A DNA stretch of 14,113 nucleotides, from contig JBCDBY010000100.1 of NCBI GenBank assembly GCA_039182715.1, positions 1 through 14,113 on the forward strand, read 5' to 3'. Made by a program: the position numbers and the translations under genes. This DNA comes from JBCDBY01 sp039182715. Lineage in GTDB: Bacteria; Planctomycetota; PLA2. This document shows positions 1-7,744 of this stretch, piece by piece; positions within the stretch are counted from its first letter, which is position 1, and each line of letters begins with the position of its first letter. The notes under the pieces were generated by a model. The model did no database searches. It had not been told where the DNA came from and saw nothing but the letters and a program-made list of their open reading frames with translations.

Positions 1-2874
1 CGCGCGTAGTTCGTCTTCTGTAGCGGATCGGAGAGCCGCGAATGCCCTACTTGAACCAGGGTTGGACACGGACACGACCGACGACAGGGCTACCGCGACG
101 AACTCAGGTGCCGGAACTCGGTACGGGGCCCGGGGATCCTCGGCGCGAAGGTCGCGCGCGATTGCACGGTAGAGGTCTGGCGCTGAGTCCGAAATCAGCT
201 CTACAGCTTCCCGAAGTTCCCAGCCCCATGCAGCCTGAAGGTTGGCGGCGACCGAAGAAGCTAGTTTGATCCTCACCTGCGAGTTGTTGGTGTTGGTACG
301 GATGGAGATCGCTCGCAGAATCTGAGCGACCAGAAGCGGCTCTGTCTGGAGGCTGAACAGGCAAGGGCGGCGCGGAGGCGAGCCCCGCCCAAGCGCGCCG
401 AGAGCGGTTTCCATCGGGTTGTCGCTGCGCTCAACTTCAAGAACGACGCCTTCGGTTCTGCGAACAGCGTTCAACAGCCCGACGCAGTATTGAAACAGCA
501 AGAGCTCGTCGCCATACATCCGACCGGTAGTCTCAAGGCACCCGGCCCGAAGGAGGGACGCGGCTTGGCCAAGCTCTCCGGCCGCGAGCTGCTGTACTGC
601 CACGGAAAACCTACTGACTGCAGCGCCAGCACCGACTTCCTTCCCGAAGTCCCGGACCGCCTCCAAGTCCAACCTGAGCAGGTCTCGTTGAGGTGAAGCT
701 GTCCTCATGCGGGCCACCAGATGTCGAAGCTCGAGATGAGGTATCGCTACGCCGGGTGTTGCGTCGATTCGCGCTCGAGAGAGATCTCGCGCAAGCGGCG
801 GTGCACCGCGACGCATGAGTACGTCCACAAGAACAGACTCTTCCCACGTTGGACTTCCGCGATGGCCAGATCGACGTGCTGCCTCCAAGAGCTGGTTTGC
901 TCCGGCAACGCCGAGACTCAGGATGTAGCTTGAGAGGAGCGCCCGGCGAACGCCCAGCCTGTATCGAGGACGGGGGTCATACGAGGACAGCAAGGCAATT
1001 TCATCTAGAACTGGCCTCGCAAGCAAGTGCAGCCCCTTCACTCGAAGCCAGCCGGAGAGCTCAAAGTAGGTTGGCAGGCTATTGCGCGCATCACCAGTAG
1101 AGACGGCGCCGTCCCTCACAAAGACTTTGTCGATGTCGCATCCAAGCAGATGCGCGCTACCACCTGCAGCCGCCATTCGCGTGCTCTCGAATGATGCAGA
1201 CACGTATGCCACGAGCCGCGCCAGCTTGACCCCATCAGAGTTTCGTATGCCATCTCTCAAAATCTCGATGGAGGAGACGCTTGCGCCAGAGTTCCGCCAA
1301 GCACGGAGCGCAAGACGAGCCCACAGCGTGTTTTCGGCCAGCTCGGGGAGCCGCCCCTTGGCGACTGGTGTTGCACTGTCGTCAGAGGCAACCCGGCTGA
1401 CCAATGATCGAACAACTTCGAGCCGATCAAGTGCGGCACTTGGCGAGAGCGTGGCTAGCTCTGAGAATCCGTCTGCCAGAACCGCTGTGGCATCGACCTC
1501 TGGCGCGCTTATCACACTCTCCGATAGCTTCGAGAAGAGCCCTACTAGCCCTGTAGCGGCCAGCTTCGCGTGCCCAAGAGAAAGTAGCCGATTGACCGCG
1601 CTTGACCAACTGGCACGCGAACAACACCCGGCCGTCCACTCGTCAAGGCATCCGTGGAACCGCTCCATGTCGCGGCAGACTGCCGCCCCAAGCATCCGCC
1701 CGACCAATGCTCGACTACGTCTCTGTCGCTTCGGAGTGGATGCATGCACGGATCGCCACGCAACGATCGGTACGAGAGCCGCCGCAGCTGCCTCGATCGA
1801 GCAAAGCGCCCTCAGCTGAGTCCGGCTCAACTCGGTGGATCTAGGCCATCGCAATCCGAGTACGGCTCGGTGCCGAAGCGGCAGAGCCTCTCGCGTATTT
1901 GTGAGAATGGCATCGGCAGCCGTGGACTTCAATTCCGGAGATTCGGACAGCGAGTCGGGTAGCCAAGTCTGTGTGAGCTTCTCGGCACGCTGCTCCAAGA
2001 ACCCTCGGTCAGCCATGTGGCTCAGCGTTGCTACCGAGCTTGAGCCCATTAGGCCGTGAACAAGTGGCTGGCCAATTCCTGCCCCAATGAAGTTGAGCAC
2101 GGCTTGCACATGATCCTGCTCAATCGTGAGACTTCGACCTCCAGCAGCAAAGCGGCGCTCCACCGCCCCAGCCGCCTCCCGGATCTCGAAGGGTTCGATG
2201 CGGGGGGAGAAGCGGCGCAGGGTGTCGGCGAACCAGTCTTCGTCGCGGGCGGGGTGGGCGAAGGCGATGTAGACCTGGGCGGGGGCGCTGAGGAGGTGGG
2301 ACTTCCATGCGCATTGTGCGTCGAGGAGGTAGCTCAGGATCGAGAGCGCGTTCGGGGTGAGGCACTGCGCGTTGTCGATGTAGAGGATGAGTTTGCGGGT
2401 TGCGATTTCGCTGCGGAGGCGGCGCCTTACTCGATCGGCGGCGATGAGCCAGCGCTCCTCGGGTTGCAGCGGCAGTCGCATCGCCGGCGAGCGGGGGCGC
2501 TTGCCGACGGCGGGTTGTCCCTGTTGTCCCGCGCCACAGAAAATGAGCGAGTCGGGGTGCGTGATCTCGATGCCGAGGTGGTAAATCACCGAGTCGGGCA
2601 CCACCGTGCTCGGGATGGCGTTGACGCGCAGGAAGTCCCAGCCCTGATCCTGGCCCCACGCCTCGAGGTGTCTCGCCGCCTCCTTCCGGAAGGCGGGGCG
2701 GCCGCTCACCTGGACGCATCCGCGTCGCTTCAGCGTGTCGAGGCCGGGCGTGCGCCCCAGGCCCAGTGCGCGCGTGTATCTCGAATAGTCCCACTCCACG
2801 ACGTCGTCGCCGAACGGCGGCTCGTCCGGGCGCGTCTCCGCTCGAAAGTGGTGCTCCAGCTCTTCCCAATACAT
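1..2874 (-). CDS. Large protein with degenerate AAA+-like ATPase domain, 3' end outside window
   Basis: Reading the minus strand from the ATG at 2874-2872, all 958 codons to base 1 are sense codons; the first in-frame stop upstream is TGA at 2907-2905. The start follows a strong Shine-Dalgarno sequence (AAGGGAGGT, 2888-2880). Residues 53-65 look like a strand plus a ruined P-loop (VSGRPAFRKE, only the Lys kept). Residues 162-172 look like Walker B (LILYIDNAQ, with Asn in place of the usual Glu). Residues 201-208 (VYIAFAHP) could be sensor 1, and RRF at 220-222 could be an arginine-finger box. This order resembles AAA+ proteins of the TniB/TnsC/ORC type. The rest, from about residue 245, is mostly helical and unrecognised. 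Codons 199-238 have 37 of 40 G/C third positions, but codons 239-278 only 20 of 40. The ORF is certain; the ATPase reading is inference. A defence or transposition role is possible but unproven. Confidence 0.85.
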   Translation of the reverse strand, partial: MYWEELEHHFRAETRPDEPPFGDDVVEWDYSRYTRALGLGRTPGLDTLKRRGCVQVSGRPAFRKEAARHLEAWGQDQGWDFLRVNAIPSTVVPDSVIYHLGIEITHPDSLIFCGAGQQGQPAVGKRPRSPAMRLPLQPEERWLIAADRVRRRLRSEIATRKLILYIDNAQCLTPNALSILSYLLDAQCAWKSHLLSAPAQVYIAFAHPARDEDWFADTLRRFSPRIEPFEIREAAGAVERRFAAGGRSLTIEQDHVQAVLNFIGAGIGQPLVHGLMGSSSVATLSHMADRGFLEQRAEKLTQTWLPDSLSESPELKSTAADAILTNTREALPLRHRAVLGLRWPRSTELSRTQLRALCSIEAAAAALVPIVAWRSVHASTPKRQRRSRALVGRMLGAAVCRDMERFHGCLDEWTAGCCSRASWSSAVNRLLSLGHAKLAATGLVGLFSKLSESVISAPEVDATAVLADGFSELATLSPSAALDRLEVVRSLVSRVASDDSATPVAKGRLPELAENTLWARLALRAWRNSGASVSSIEILRDGIRNSDGVKLARLVAYVSASFESTRMAAAGGSAHLLGCDIDKVFVRDGAVSTGDARNSLPTYFELSGWLRVKGLHLLARPVLDEIALLSSYDPRPRYRLGVRRALLSSYILSLGVAGANQLLEAARRSGHRGSPTWEESVLVDVLMRRGAPPLARDLSRARIDATPGVAIPHLELRHLVARMRTASPQRDLLRLDLEAVRDFGKEVGAGAAVSRFSVAVQQLAAGELGQAASLLRAGCLETTGRMYGDELLLFQYCVGLLNAVRRTEGVVLEVERSDNPMETALGALGRGSPPRRPCLFSLQTEPLLVAQILRAISIRTNTNNSQVRIKLASSVAANLQAAWGWELREAVELISDSAPDLYRAIARDLRAEDPRAPYRVPAPEFVAVALSSVVSVSNPGSSRAFAALRSATEDELRA

Positions 2875-2879
2875 GGCGG

Positions 2880-2888
2880 ACCTCCCTT
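2880..2888 (-). promoter_or_regulatory. Shine-Dalgarno sequence of the large minus-strand gene
   Basis: AAGGGAGGT on the minus strand lies five bases before the ATG at 2874. It is one of the best ribosome binding sites in the window and decides the start, because the only upstream in-frame sequence before the TGA at 2907 has no other ATG. Confidence 0.75.
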
Positions 2889-2954
2889 GTCTCGGACTCC
2901 GCCCTCACGGTCCGATCTATTGGCTTAGCAACTCCGAGGCCTCTTCACGAGGAG

Positions 2955-3079
2955 AATCGCGCCACGAGCCAAGTCATTGCCTAGCAGAGGGTTAGCGCCT
3001 GCTGGCGCGATGGGTGCGGAGGTCGGGCGTGCAGGTTGTCCACAATCGCGCCACGCTGCAGGGATGGGTGGCGCGATTG
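2955..3079. repeat. Cluster of four copies of ATCGCGCCA / TGGCGCGAT
   Basis: The 9-mer ATCGCGCCA occurs at 2956-2964 and 3045-3053. Its reverse complement occurs at 3003-3011 and 3069-3077. The first and third copies share the longer 12-mer AATCGCGCCACG (2955-2966, 3044-3055). The copies alternate in orientation within 125 bp, in the region between the divergent large minus-strand gene and the small plus-strand gene. This is the layout expected of regulator binding sites. No regulator gene is visible in the window. Confidence 0.55.
3043..3079. promoter_or_regulatory. 12-bp perfect inverted repeat, possible operator or hairpin
   Basis: CAATCGCGCCAC (3043-3054) is repeated inverted as GTGGCGCGATTG (3068-3079) with a 13-base spacer. 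It lies 27 bases before a -10-like hexamer TACACT (3106-3111) that could drive the 3173 gene. No matching -35 is placed at the ideal distance. It could be an operator for the downstream gene or, if transcribed, a leader hairpin. Confidence 0.45.
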
Positions 3080-3172
3080 GAGACCGGGGGGATGGGCGCG
3101 CCCGCTACACTCTCTCCCACGGCGCCCGGCTCGCGGTTCGCCGCCCGCGGCCATCGTGCGCCTCTCCGCCCC

Positions 3173-3625
3173 ATGAATGCCTCCGACATCGGCTCGCTCG
3201 CGGTTCCCGCACCCGGCTATCGGAGCACCATGGAAACCGGCGAAGGCGCGGCCGTGCTCATGGCCATCCGGCGCGGAAGCGTGCACATCTTCTATCCCGG
3301 CACGGATCGGGAGTTCTGGGTACCGACCCGCCACGTGCGGACCATCCCCGCCGACGCCGTCCCCACCGACTCGCTCGAATCCTTCCTTTCGCGCATCCTG
3401 AAGTTCCTGCGCGCGGAGGAGTGCACGCTGGTGGCGTTCGACGGCACCAGCGCCACGCTCGACATCACCTACCCGGGCATGAATCGCGACCAGCTGCTGG
3501 AGTTTCTCGAGCTGCTCGGCCCCTGCCTGGGCGACTACGCCATCAAGCCGGGCAGCATGCAAGTCGCCCTCATCCAGGTCGAACTTGTAAACCTTCCCGC
3601 ACCCGCGCCGCTACCCAACTCCTGA
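3173..3625 (+). CDS. Small protein of unknown function (150 aa)
   Basis: I do not recognise this family. The protein is soluble, with no signal peptide or membrane segment. It contains an alternating strand/helix region (residues about 25-50, with VLMAIRRGSVHIFYPG and REFWVPTRHV) followed by acidic helices (DSLESFLSRILKFLRAEE) and a second alpha/beta section (NRDQLLEFLELLG). The frame is open back to an ATG at 3014, but I prefer the ATG at 3173: the residues from 3014 to 3172 are a low-information Arg/Ala/Pro string, and a TACACT -10-like box at 3106-3111 would put the transcript start near 3118. No Shine-Dalgarno sequence precedes either ATG. The alternative ATG at 3092 cannot be excluded. 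The gene ends 52 bases before the lipoprotein gene, and its stop overlaps the likely -35 of that gene's promoter. Confidence 0.7.
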   Translation: MNASDIGSLAVPAPGYRSTMETGEGAAVLMAIRRGSVHIFYPGTDREFWVPTRHVRTIPADAVPTDSLESFLSRILKFLRAEECTLVAFDGTSATLDITYPGMNRDQLLEFLELLGPCLGDYAIKPGSMQVALIQVELVNLPAPAPLPNS

Positions 3626-3649
3626 CGCGGCCTCGATTCCGCCTATACT
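3622..3649 (+). promoter_or_regulatory. Candidate sigma-70-type promoter for the lipoprotein gene
   Basis: CTGACG (3622-3627), four of six matches to TTGACA, is followed after 16 bases by TATACT (3644-3649), five of six matches to TATAAT. Transcription would begin near 3656, giving a leader of about 22 bases before the TTG start at 3678. The AT-rich hexamer stands out in very GC-rich DNA. Confidence 0.5.
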
Positions 3650-3677
3650 CGGGCCGGGCACTCACGGAACAGACAGC

Positions 3678-5333
3678 TTGCGATACATATTTCTTCTGTG
3701 CGCCCTCGCCCTCGTGGCGTGCGGCGGCGGTGGCGGCGCGCCGACCGGGGGCACGCCCCAGGTTCCGGACACGACGCGCATCGTGCGCGGACGCATCGGC
3801 TACGAGAGCCGTGGTCCCGACCTCTCCAACCGCGACGCGGACGGGCGCCTTCTGCCCTCCGTCGGCATTCCGGCCCCGACCTTCTCGGCGCCGGTCGCGT
3901 TCGCGCTCGTCGAGGTCCTCGGCGACGACGGACGCATTCTCGGCCAGGCCCCCTGCGATCGGAATGGTCGTTACGAGGTCACCGCGAACTACGGACAGAA
4001 CCCCGCCACCGCGGTCCGCCTGCGCGTGACGGCGCTGGCGTCGCTGCCGTTCGGAACCCACATCCGCATCTTCCCGAACACGAGCGCGACGTCGGAGTAC
4101 CAGCACGTGTCCGGCCTGAGCGATGCGCCGAGCAGCAACCGCTTCGAACCGCTCGAGGCCGATACCGACATCTCCCGCGCGGAGGGCGCCGGCGCATTCC
4201 ACATGCTGCGCGTGCTCTGGGACTCGTTCGTGCTCGGCCGCAGCGGCACCGGCGCCGGCTCGATCCTGCCCGACCTGCGGGTCTACTGGGAAGAGGGCAA
4301 CGGCGAGGAGACGACCTTCGTCCCCGAAATCGACGCCGGCCAACTGCTCGTCGCGGGCGGCCTGCCGGGCGACGACACCTCGAACACCGACAACTTCGAC
4401 GATCCGCTGCTCGCCCGCATGGTCGGGCAATACTTCTTCGAGTACTTCTTCTACGAGGTCGCGCCCGACGGCGTGGCCGGCGACGGCCCCCTCGTGCCGA
4501 GCGCCGCGTGGTCCGAGGGCTTCCTCGACTACTTCTCCTGCGCTGCACGCGGTTCAAGCATCTACTGGGAGACCGAGGGCAGCGACGCGAACGGCCGCGT
4601 CACGCGCTTCTTCGACATCGAGTCGTTCTTCGACGCCTCGCTCGGTAGCCTCGGCGCGAACGACCCGAATGTCTACCAGGACGCGAGCAACGTCGGCATC
4701 GCCTCCCGCTTCTCCGTCGCGGAACTGCTGTGGGACCTGAGCGACGAGAACGGCCCGGGCACCGACGGTGATCAGCTCCAGATCTCGACGCGCCTCGTGC
4801 TCGAGGTGGTCGATTCCTTCCCGGCCGGGCGCAGCTACCCCTACCTGTTCTCGCTGCTCGACGGCCTCCTCGTGAGCCAGGCCGTCTCGACCGGCACGGT
4901 CAACGCCCTCCTGAGCTTCCCCGAGAACCAGGGCGTGCTCTACCCCGCGAGCATCGCCGCGGGCACCCTCTGGCCCGTCCCCTTCGAGGATCGCCGCGGC
5001 GTCGCCATCGTCGCGCCCTTCTCGCAGACGCGCACGGACAGCATCGACACGCAGACGCCCACGACGTCGAGCGACACGCTCAATGACCGCGCGGCGCGCT
5101 ACTTCACCTTCGAGACCGTCCTCAACACCAACACCACGCTGACCCTGACGACAACGGGCGACCTCGCGATCGACATCCTGACGCGCACCAACCAGGTCCT
5201 GACGACCGGCACTTCCCCGCTGGTCATCAACGGTTTGCTGCCCAACCAGTACATCGTCCGCGTGCGGGCGGCCGACGGCGCAGCGCCCCAGATCGCACCG
5301 TTCGACCTCACCATCAACGTCCAGGCGCCGTAA
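3678..5333 (+). CDS. Lipoprotein, metalloprotease-like fold lacking HExxH, with C-terminal PPC-like domain
   Basis: The protein (551 aa) starts at TTG 3678; this start gives a clean lipoprotein signal (MRYIFLLCALALVAC, lipobox LVAC with Cys15) followed by a Gly run. Residues about 30-120 look like a carboxypeptidase-regulatory or CnaB-like beta domain. Residues about 165-300 follow the layout of secreted gluzincin proteases: a helix (AFHMLRVLWDSFV), a strand (LRVYWEEG), then the site where HExxH should be (MVGQYFFEY, 248-256) and the downstream helix with WSEGFLDYF (278-286), whose Glu is normally the third zinc ligand. The HExxH histidines are absent, so the protein is probably not a zinc protease. 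The C terminus (about 465-551, YFTFETVL... TLTLTTTGDLAID) resembles a PPC domain. It is likely an outer-membrane-anchored binding or structural protein. The coding call is firm; the pseudo-protease reading is moderate. Confidence 0.85.
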   Translation: MRYIFLLCALALVACGGGGGAPTGGTPQVPDTTRIVRGRIGYESRGPDLSNRDADGRLLPSVGIPAPTFSAPVAFALVEVLGDDGRILGQAPCDRNGRYEVTANYGQNPATAVRLRVTALASLPFGTHIRIFPNTSATSEYQHVSGLSDAPSSNRFEPLEADTDISRAEGAGAFHMLRVLWDSFVLGRSGTGAGSILPDLRVYWEEGNGEETTFVPEIDAGQLLVAGGLPGDDTSNTDNFDDPLLARMVGQYFFEYFFYEVAPDGVAGDGPLVPSAAWSEGFLDYFSCAARGSSIYWETEGSDANGRVTRFFDIESFFDASLGSLGANDPNVYQDASNVGIASRFSVAELLWDLSDENGPGTDGDQLQISTRLVLEVVDSFPAGRSYPYLFSLLDGLLVSQAVSTGTVNALLSFPENQGVLYPASIAAGTLWPVPFEDRRGVAIVAPFSQTRTDSIDTQTPTTSSDTLNDRAARYFTFETVLNTNTTLTLTTTGDLAIDILTRTNQVLTTGTSPLVINGLLPNQYIVRVRAADGAAPQIAPFDLTINVQAP

Positions 5334-5339
5334 CCCGCG

Positions 5340-5375
5340 CTCGCTTCCGTATGCGAGAATGCATACGGAAGCGAG
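5340..5375 (+). terminator. Strong hairpin with 15-bp perfect stem between lipoprotein and DUF1800 genes
   Basis: Bases 5340-5354 pair perfectly with 5361-5375 around a six-base loop (GAGAAT). It starts six bases after the lipoprotein stop. It lacks a run of T after the stem, so it is not a textbook intrinsic terminator; it could be a bidirectional stop, an mRNA 3'-end stabiliser or a translational control element. The right arm contains the purine-rich GGAAGCGAG that would be the only ribosome binding site for the ATG at 5380. Confidence 0.6.
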
Positions 5376-5379
5376 ACGC

Positions 5380-6573
5380 ATGGGTAAGCAGCTGGAAGAA
5401 CGGGTCGCGGTCGGTCATCTCCTGCGGAGAGCGGGGTTCGGCCTCGGGCGCGCCGACGCGGACGCGTGGCTCTCGTTGGGCTTCAAGAAGGCGGTGCGCC
5501 GCCTGCTCGACGAAGTCACCGAACCCGCACCGGCCGATCCCGCGGGCTTCGATGCCTACCAGCCCGGACTCATTCAGCAGGTCTGGCTCGACCGCATGAT
5601 CGCGGGCGCCAATCCGCTGGCCGAGAAGCTCGCCTTCTTCTGGCACGGCCACTTCGCGACGAGCGACGCGAAGATCCAGGAGCCGAAGCTGATGTGGGCG
5701 CAGTATCAGCTCTTCCGCACGCGCGGCGCCGGTCGCTTCCGCGCGCTGGTCGACGGCGTCAATCGCGACGTCGCGATGATCCGCTGGCTCGACGGCAACG
5801 CGAACCGCAAGGGCGCACCCAACGAAAACTACGGACGCGAGCTGCAGGAGCTCTTCACGCTTGGCATCGGCAACTACACCGAGAAGGACATCCGCGAGAT
5901 CGCGCGCGCCTTCACCGGCTGGGGCAGCCGCCGCCACGACTTCGTGTTCACCAAGGCGTTTCACGACGACGGCCCGAAGACGGTCCATGGCAAGACCGGC
6001 AACTTCGGGGGCGACGAGGTCACGGCGATTCTCTGCGACCTGCCCGCCTGCCACCGCTTCATCGCGACCAAGCTTGCGCACTTCTTCCTCGCGGGCGATC
6101 CGACCACGCAGGAGATCGACGATCTCGCGACGGTCCTCGCGAAGACGAAGGGCGACATTCGCTCCGCGCTCTTCGTGCTCTTCCTCTCGCCCGGCTTCCG
6201 CGACACGTCGCGATACCGCGCGCTGGTGAAAAGCCCGGTCGAGTTCACCGTCGGAGCGCTGCGCGCGACCGGCGTGTCGACCACCCCGCTGTGGGGGCAC
6301 GGCGGCCTCGAGCGCATGGGTCAGATCCTCTTCCGCCCGCCGTCCGTCAAGGGCTGGACGCGCGGCAGCGGCTGGCTCAACAGTGCCGGCGTCGTCGAGC
6401 GACTGAAGGCGGCGCGGCGGCTGGGGCAGGAGCGGCCCGACACCGCCGACCGCATCGAGGCGGTCGCGTACGAGGACAGCATCCCCGATTCGCTGCGCAC
6501 CCGCCTGCGCGCGGTGCAGGGCGCCGAGCGCGTCACGCTGGCGCTGGCCGCGCCGGAATACCAACTGGCCTAG
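5380..6573 (+). CDS. DUF1800 family protein
   Basis: This 397-aa protein carries the DUF1800 hallmarks: FWHGHF (residues 87-92), the family signature NENYGRELQELFTLG (148-162) followed by the YTEKDIREIARAFTGW segment, and FHDDGPK (194-200). DUF1800 genes are widely found next to DUF1501 genes, as here, but their biochemical role is not established. No signal peptide is evident at this start. I chose ATG 5380 over ATG 5359 because 5359 lies in the loop of the hairpin just upstream and would add only seven residues encoded by its stem. The gene is the first of a four-gene unit, and the next start lies only 10 bases after its stop. Confidence 0.9.
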   Translation: MGKQLEERVAVGHLLRRAGFGLGRADADAWLSLGFKKAVRRLLDEVTEPAPADPAGFDAYQPGLIQQVWLDRMIAGANPLAEKLAFFWHGHFATSDAKIQEPKLMWAQYQLFRTRGAGRFRALVDGVNRDVAMIRWLDGNANRKGAPNENYGRELQELFTLGIGNYTEKDIREIARAFTGWGSRRHDFVFTKAFHDDGPKTVHGKTGNFGGDEVTAILCDLPACHRFIATKLAHFFLAGDPTTQEIDDLATVLAKTKGDIRSALFVLFLSPGFRDTSRYRALVKSPVEFTVGALRATGVSTTPLWGHGGLERMGQILFRPPSVKGWTRGSGWLNSAGVVERLKAARRLGQERPDTADRIEAVAYEDSIPDSLRTRLRAVQGAERVTLALAAPEYQLA

Positions 6574-6583
6574 GAGACCCATC

Positions 6584-7744
6584 ATGCTGGAACGACGGGA
6601 ATTCATGCAGCGCGGCCTCGCGCTCGGCGGGCTCTTCGCCATGCCGCGCCTTTCGTGGGCGGAAACCGGCAAGAAGGAGCCCGGTGCGCGCACGCTGGTC
6701 ATGCTGCATCTCAACGGCGGGAACGACGGGCTCAACACCGTCATCCCGTACCAGGACCCGAACTACCGCATCCTGCGCCCCGGCATCGGCATCGACACCG
6801 GCCAGGTCCGCAAAATCGACGACACCTACGGCCTGCACCCCTCGCTCGCCGCGTTCGAGCAGCTCTGGCGCCGCGACCGCCTCGCGATCGTGAACGGCAT
6901 CGGCTACCCGCAGCCGAACTACAGCCACTTCCGCTCCACGGAGATCTACTACACGGCGCAGCCCGACTCCACGCCGACCGACGGCTGGCTCGGCCGCGCC
7001 ATCGAGGGCACCACGTCGACCAAGCCGCTGCGCGCCGTCGCGCTGGTGAAGGAGAAGCCGCTGCTTTTGCAGGGCGCGTCGAACGGCGTTGTCACGATGA
7101 CCGACTTCCGCCAGTTCGAGCTGCCCGAGGGGGCGCGCGAAACGGCGGAGATGTACCGCGAAGCGGCCAAGCTCGGCGGCGCCCGCGGCGAGGTGGCGGC
7201 GCGCGCCATCGAGGCGCTCAAGGTCGCCAACCGCATCGCGCGCCTCAAACCGCGGAACGCCGGCTTCTACGGCGCGGTCGGCCGCGACCTCGGCAAGGCG
7301 TTCGCGCTGCTGCGCACCGACCTCGACCTCGAGGTCATCCACCTGTCGATGGGCGGCTACGACACGCACGCCAACCAGGGCAACCGCCACAACCAGCTGC
7401 TCGGCCAGCTCGGCAACAACCTGCGCAGCTTCCAGGACCAGCTCGAGCGCGCCGGACTCGGCGACCGCGTCGTGACCTGCGTCTTCAGCGAGTTCGGGCG
7501 CCGCGCGCAGGAGAACCTCTCCGGCGGCACCGACCACGGCTCCGCCTACCCCGCCTTCGTCATCGGCAAGGGCATTCGCACCGGCCTGCACGGCAAGTAC
7601 CCTTCGCTCGAGGATCTCGACCGCGGCAACTTCAAGTACACGACCGACTTCCGCAGCCTCTTCGGCGGCCTGTTGCGCGACTTCCTGCACGTCGATCCGA
7701 AGCCGGTGCTCGGCGCGTTCCAGCCGATGGAGATGATGGCATGA
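6584..7744 (+). CDS. DUF1501 family protein, Tat-exported
   Basis: The protein (386 aa) begins with a twin-arginine signal (R4-R5-E-F followed by a hydrophobic stretch, likely cleaved after SWA at residue 26), so it is probably exported folded. Family hallmarks are LNGGNDGLNTV (43-53), the YPQPNYSHFRS segment, SEFGRR (302-307) and GGTDHG (314-319). DUF1501 has an alkaline-phosphatase/sulfatase-like core, and the conserved Asp and His are the likely metal ligands by analogy; the substrate is unknown. A Shine-Dalgarno sequence AGGAG (6572-6576) overlaps the stop of the DUF1800 gene, which indicates coupled expression. The stop overlaps the start of the next gene by four bases. The length is close to the usual family size, and nothing looks broken. 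Confidence 0.93.
   Translation: MLERREFMQRGLALGGLFAMPRLSWAETGKKEPGARTLVMLHLNGGNDGLNTVIPYQDPNYRILRPGIGIDTGQVRKIDDTYGLHPSLAAFEQLWRRDRLAIVNGIGYPQPNYSHFRSTEIYYTAQPDSTPTDGWLGRAIEGTTSTKPLRAVALVKEKPLLLQGASNGVVTMTDFRQFELPEGARETAEMYREAAKLGGARGEVAARAIEALKVANRIARLKPRNAGFYGAVGRDLGKAFALLRTDLDLEVIHLSMGGYDTHANQGNRHNQLLGQLGNNLRSFQDQLERAGLGDRVVTCVFSEFGRRAQENLSGGTDHGSAYPAFVIGKGIRTGLHGKYPSLEDLDRGNFKYTTDFRSLFGGLLRDFLHVDPKPVLGAFQPMEMMA

Noticed and set aside
1082..1819. Plus-strand ORF of 245 codons in the left region
   Set aside because: It is Ser/Ala/Arg-rich without domain-like features and lies opposite the uninterrupted 958-codon frame.
2440..2466. GQPAVGKR (residues 120-127 of the large protein) as a Walker A motif
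   Set aside because: It fits GxxxxGK but has Arg instead of Ser/Thr, lies only about 40 residues before Walker B, and is followed by Pro-rich sequence rather than a helix. The earlier degenerate site at residues 57-65 has the expected strand-loop-helix context.
2056..2928. Long plus-strand ORF (290 codons) and minus-strand ORF 2120-2908 (262 codons)
   Set aside because: Both are composition-driven shadows of the large minus-strand gene (2874 to 1). They have Arg/Pro- or Val/Glu/Ala-rich nonsense character and the true frame has a strong ribosome binding site.
2977..4029. Plus-strand ORF of 350 codons across two genes
   Set aside because: It is Arg/Pro-rich, spans the boundary of the 3173 gene and the lipoprotein gene in a different frame, and contains no recognisable motif.
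5359..5379. ATG 5359 as the start of the DUF1800 gene
   Set aside because: It lies in the loop of a 15-bp hairpin, has no ribosome binding site, and adds seven residues encoded by the stem.
5314..6744. Minus-strand ORF of 476 codons
   Set aside because: It is the antisense shadow of DUF1800, typical of GC-rich DNA; DUF1800 motifs on the plus strand are unambiguous.
6655..7740. In-frame upstream extension of the Spy-like gene
   Set aside because: The extension is the out-of-frame shadow of DUF1501. The ATG at 7741 gives a signal peptide and overlaps the DUF1501 stop in the usual ATGA manner.
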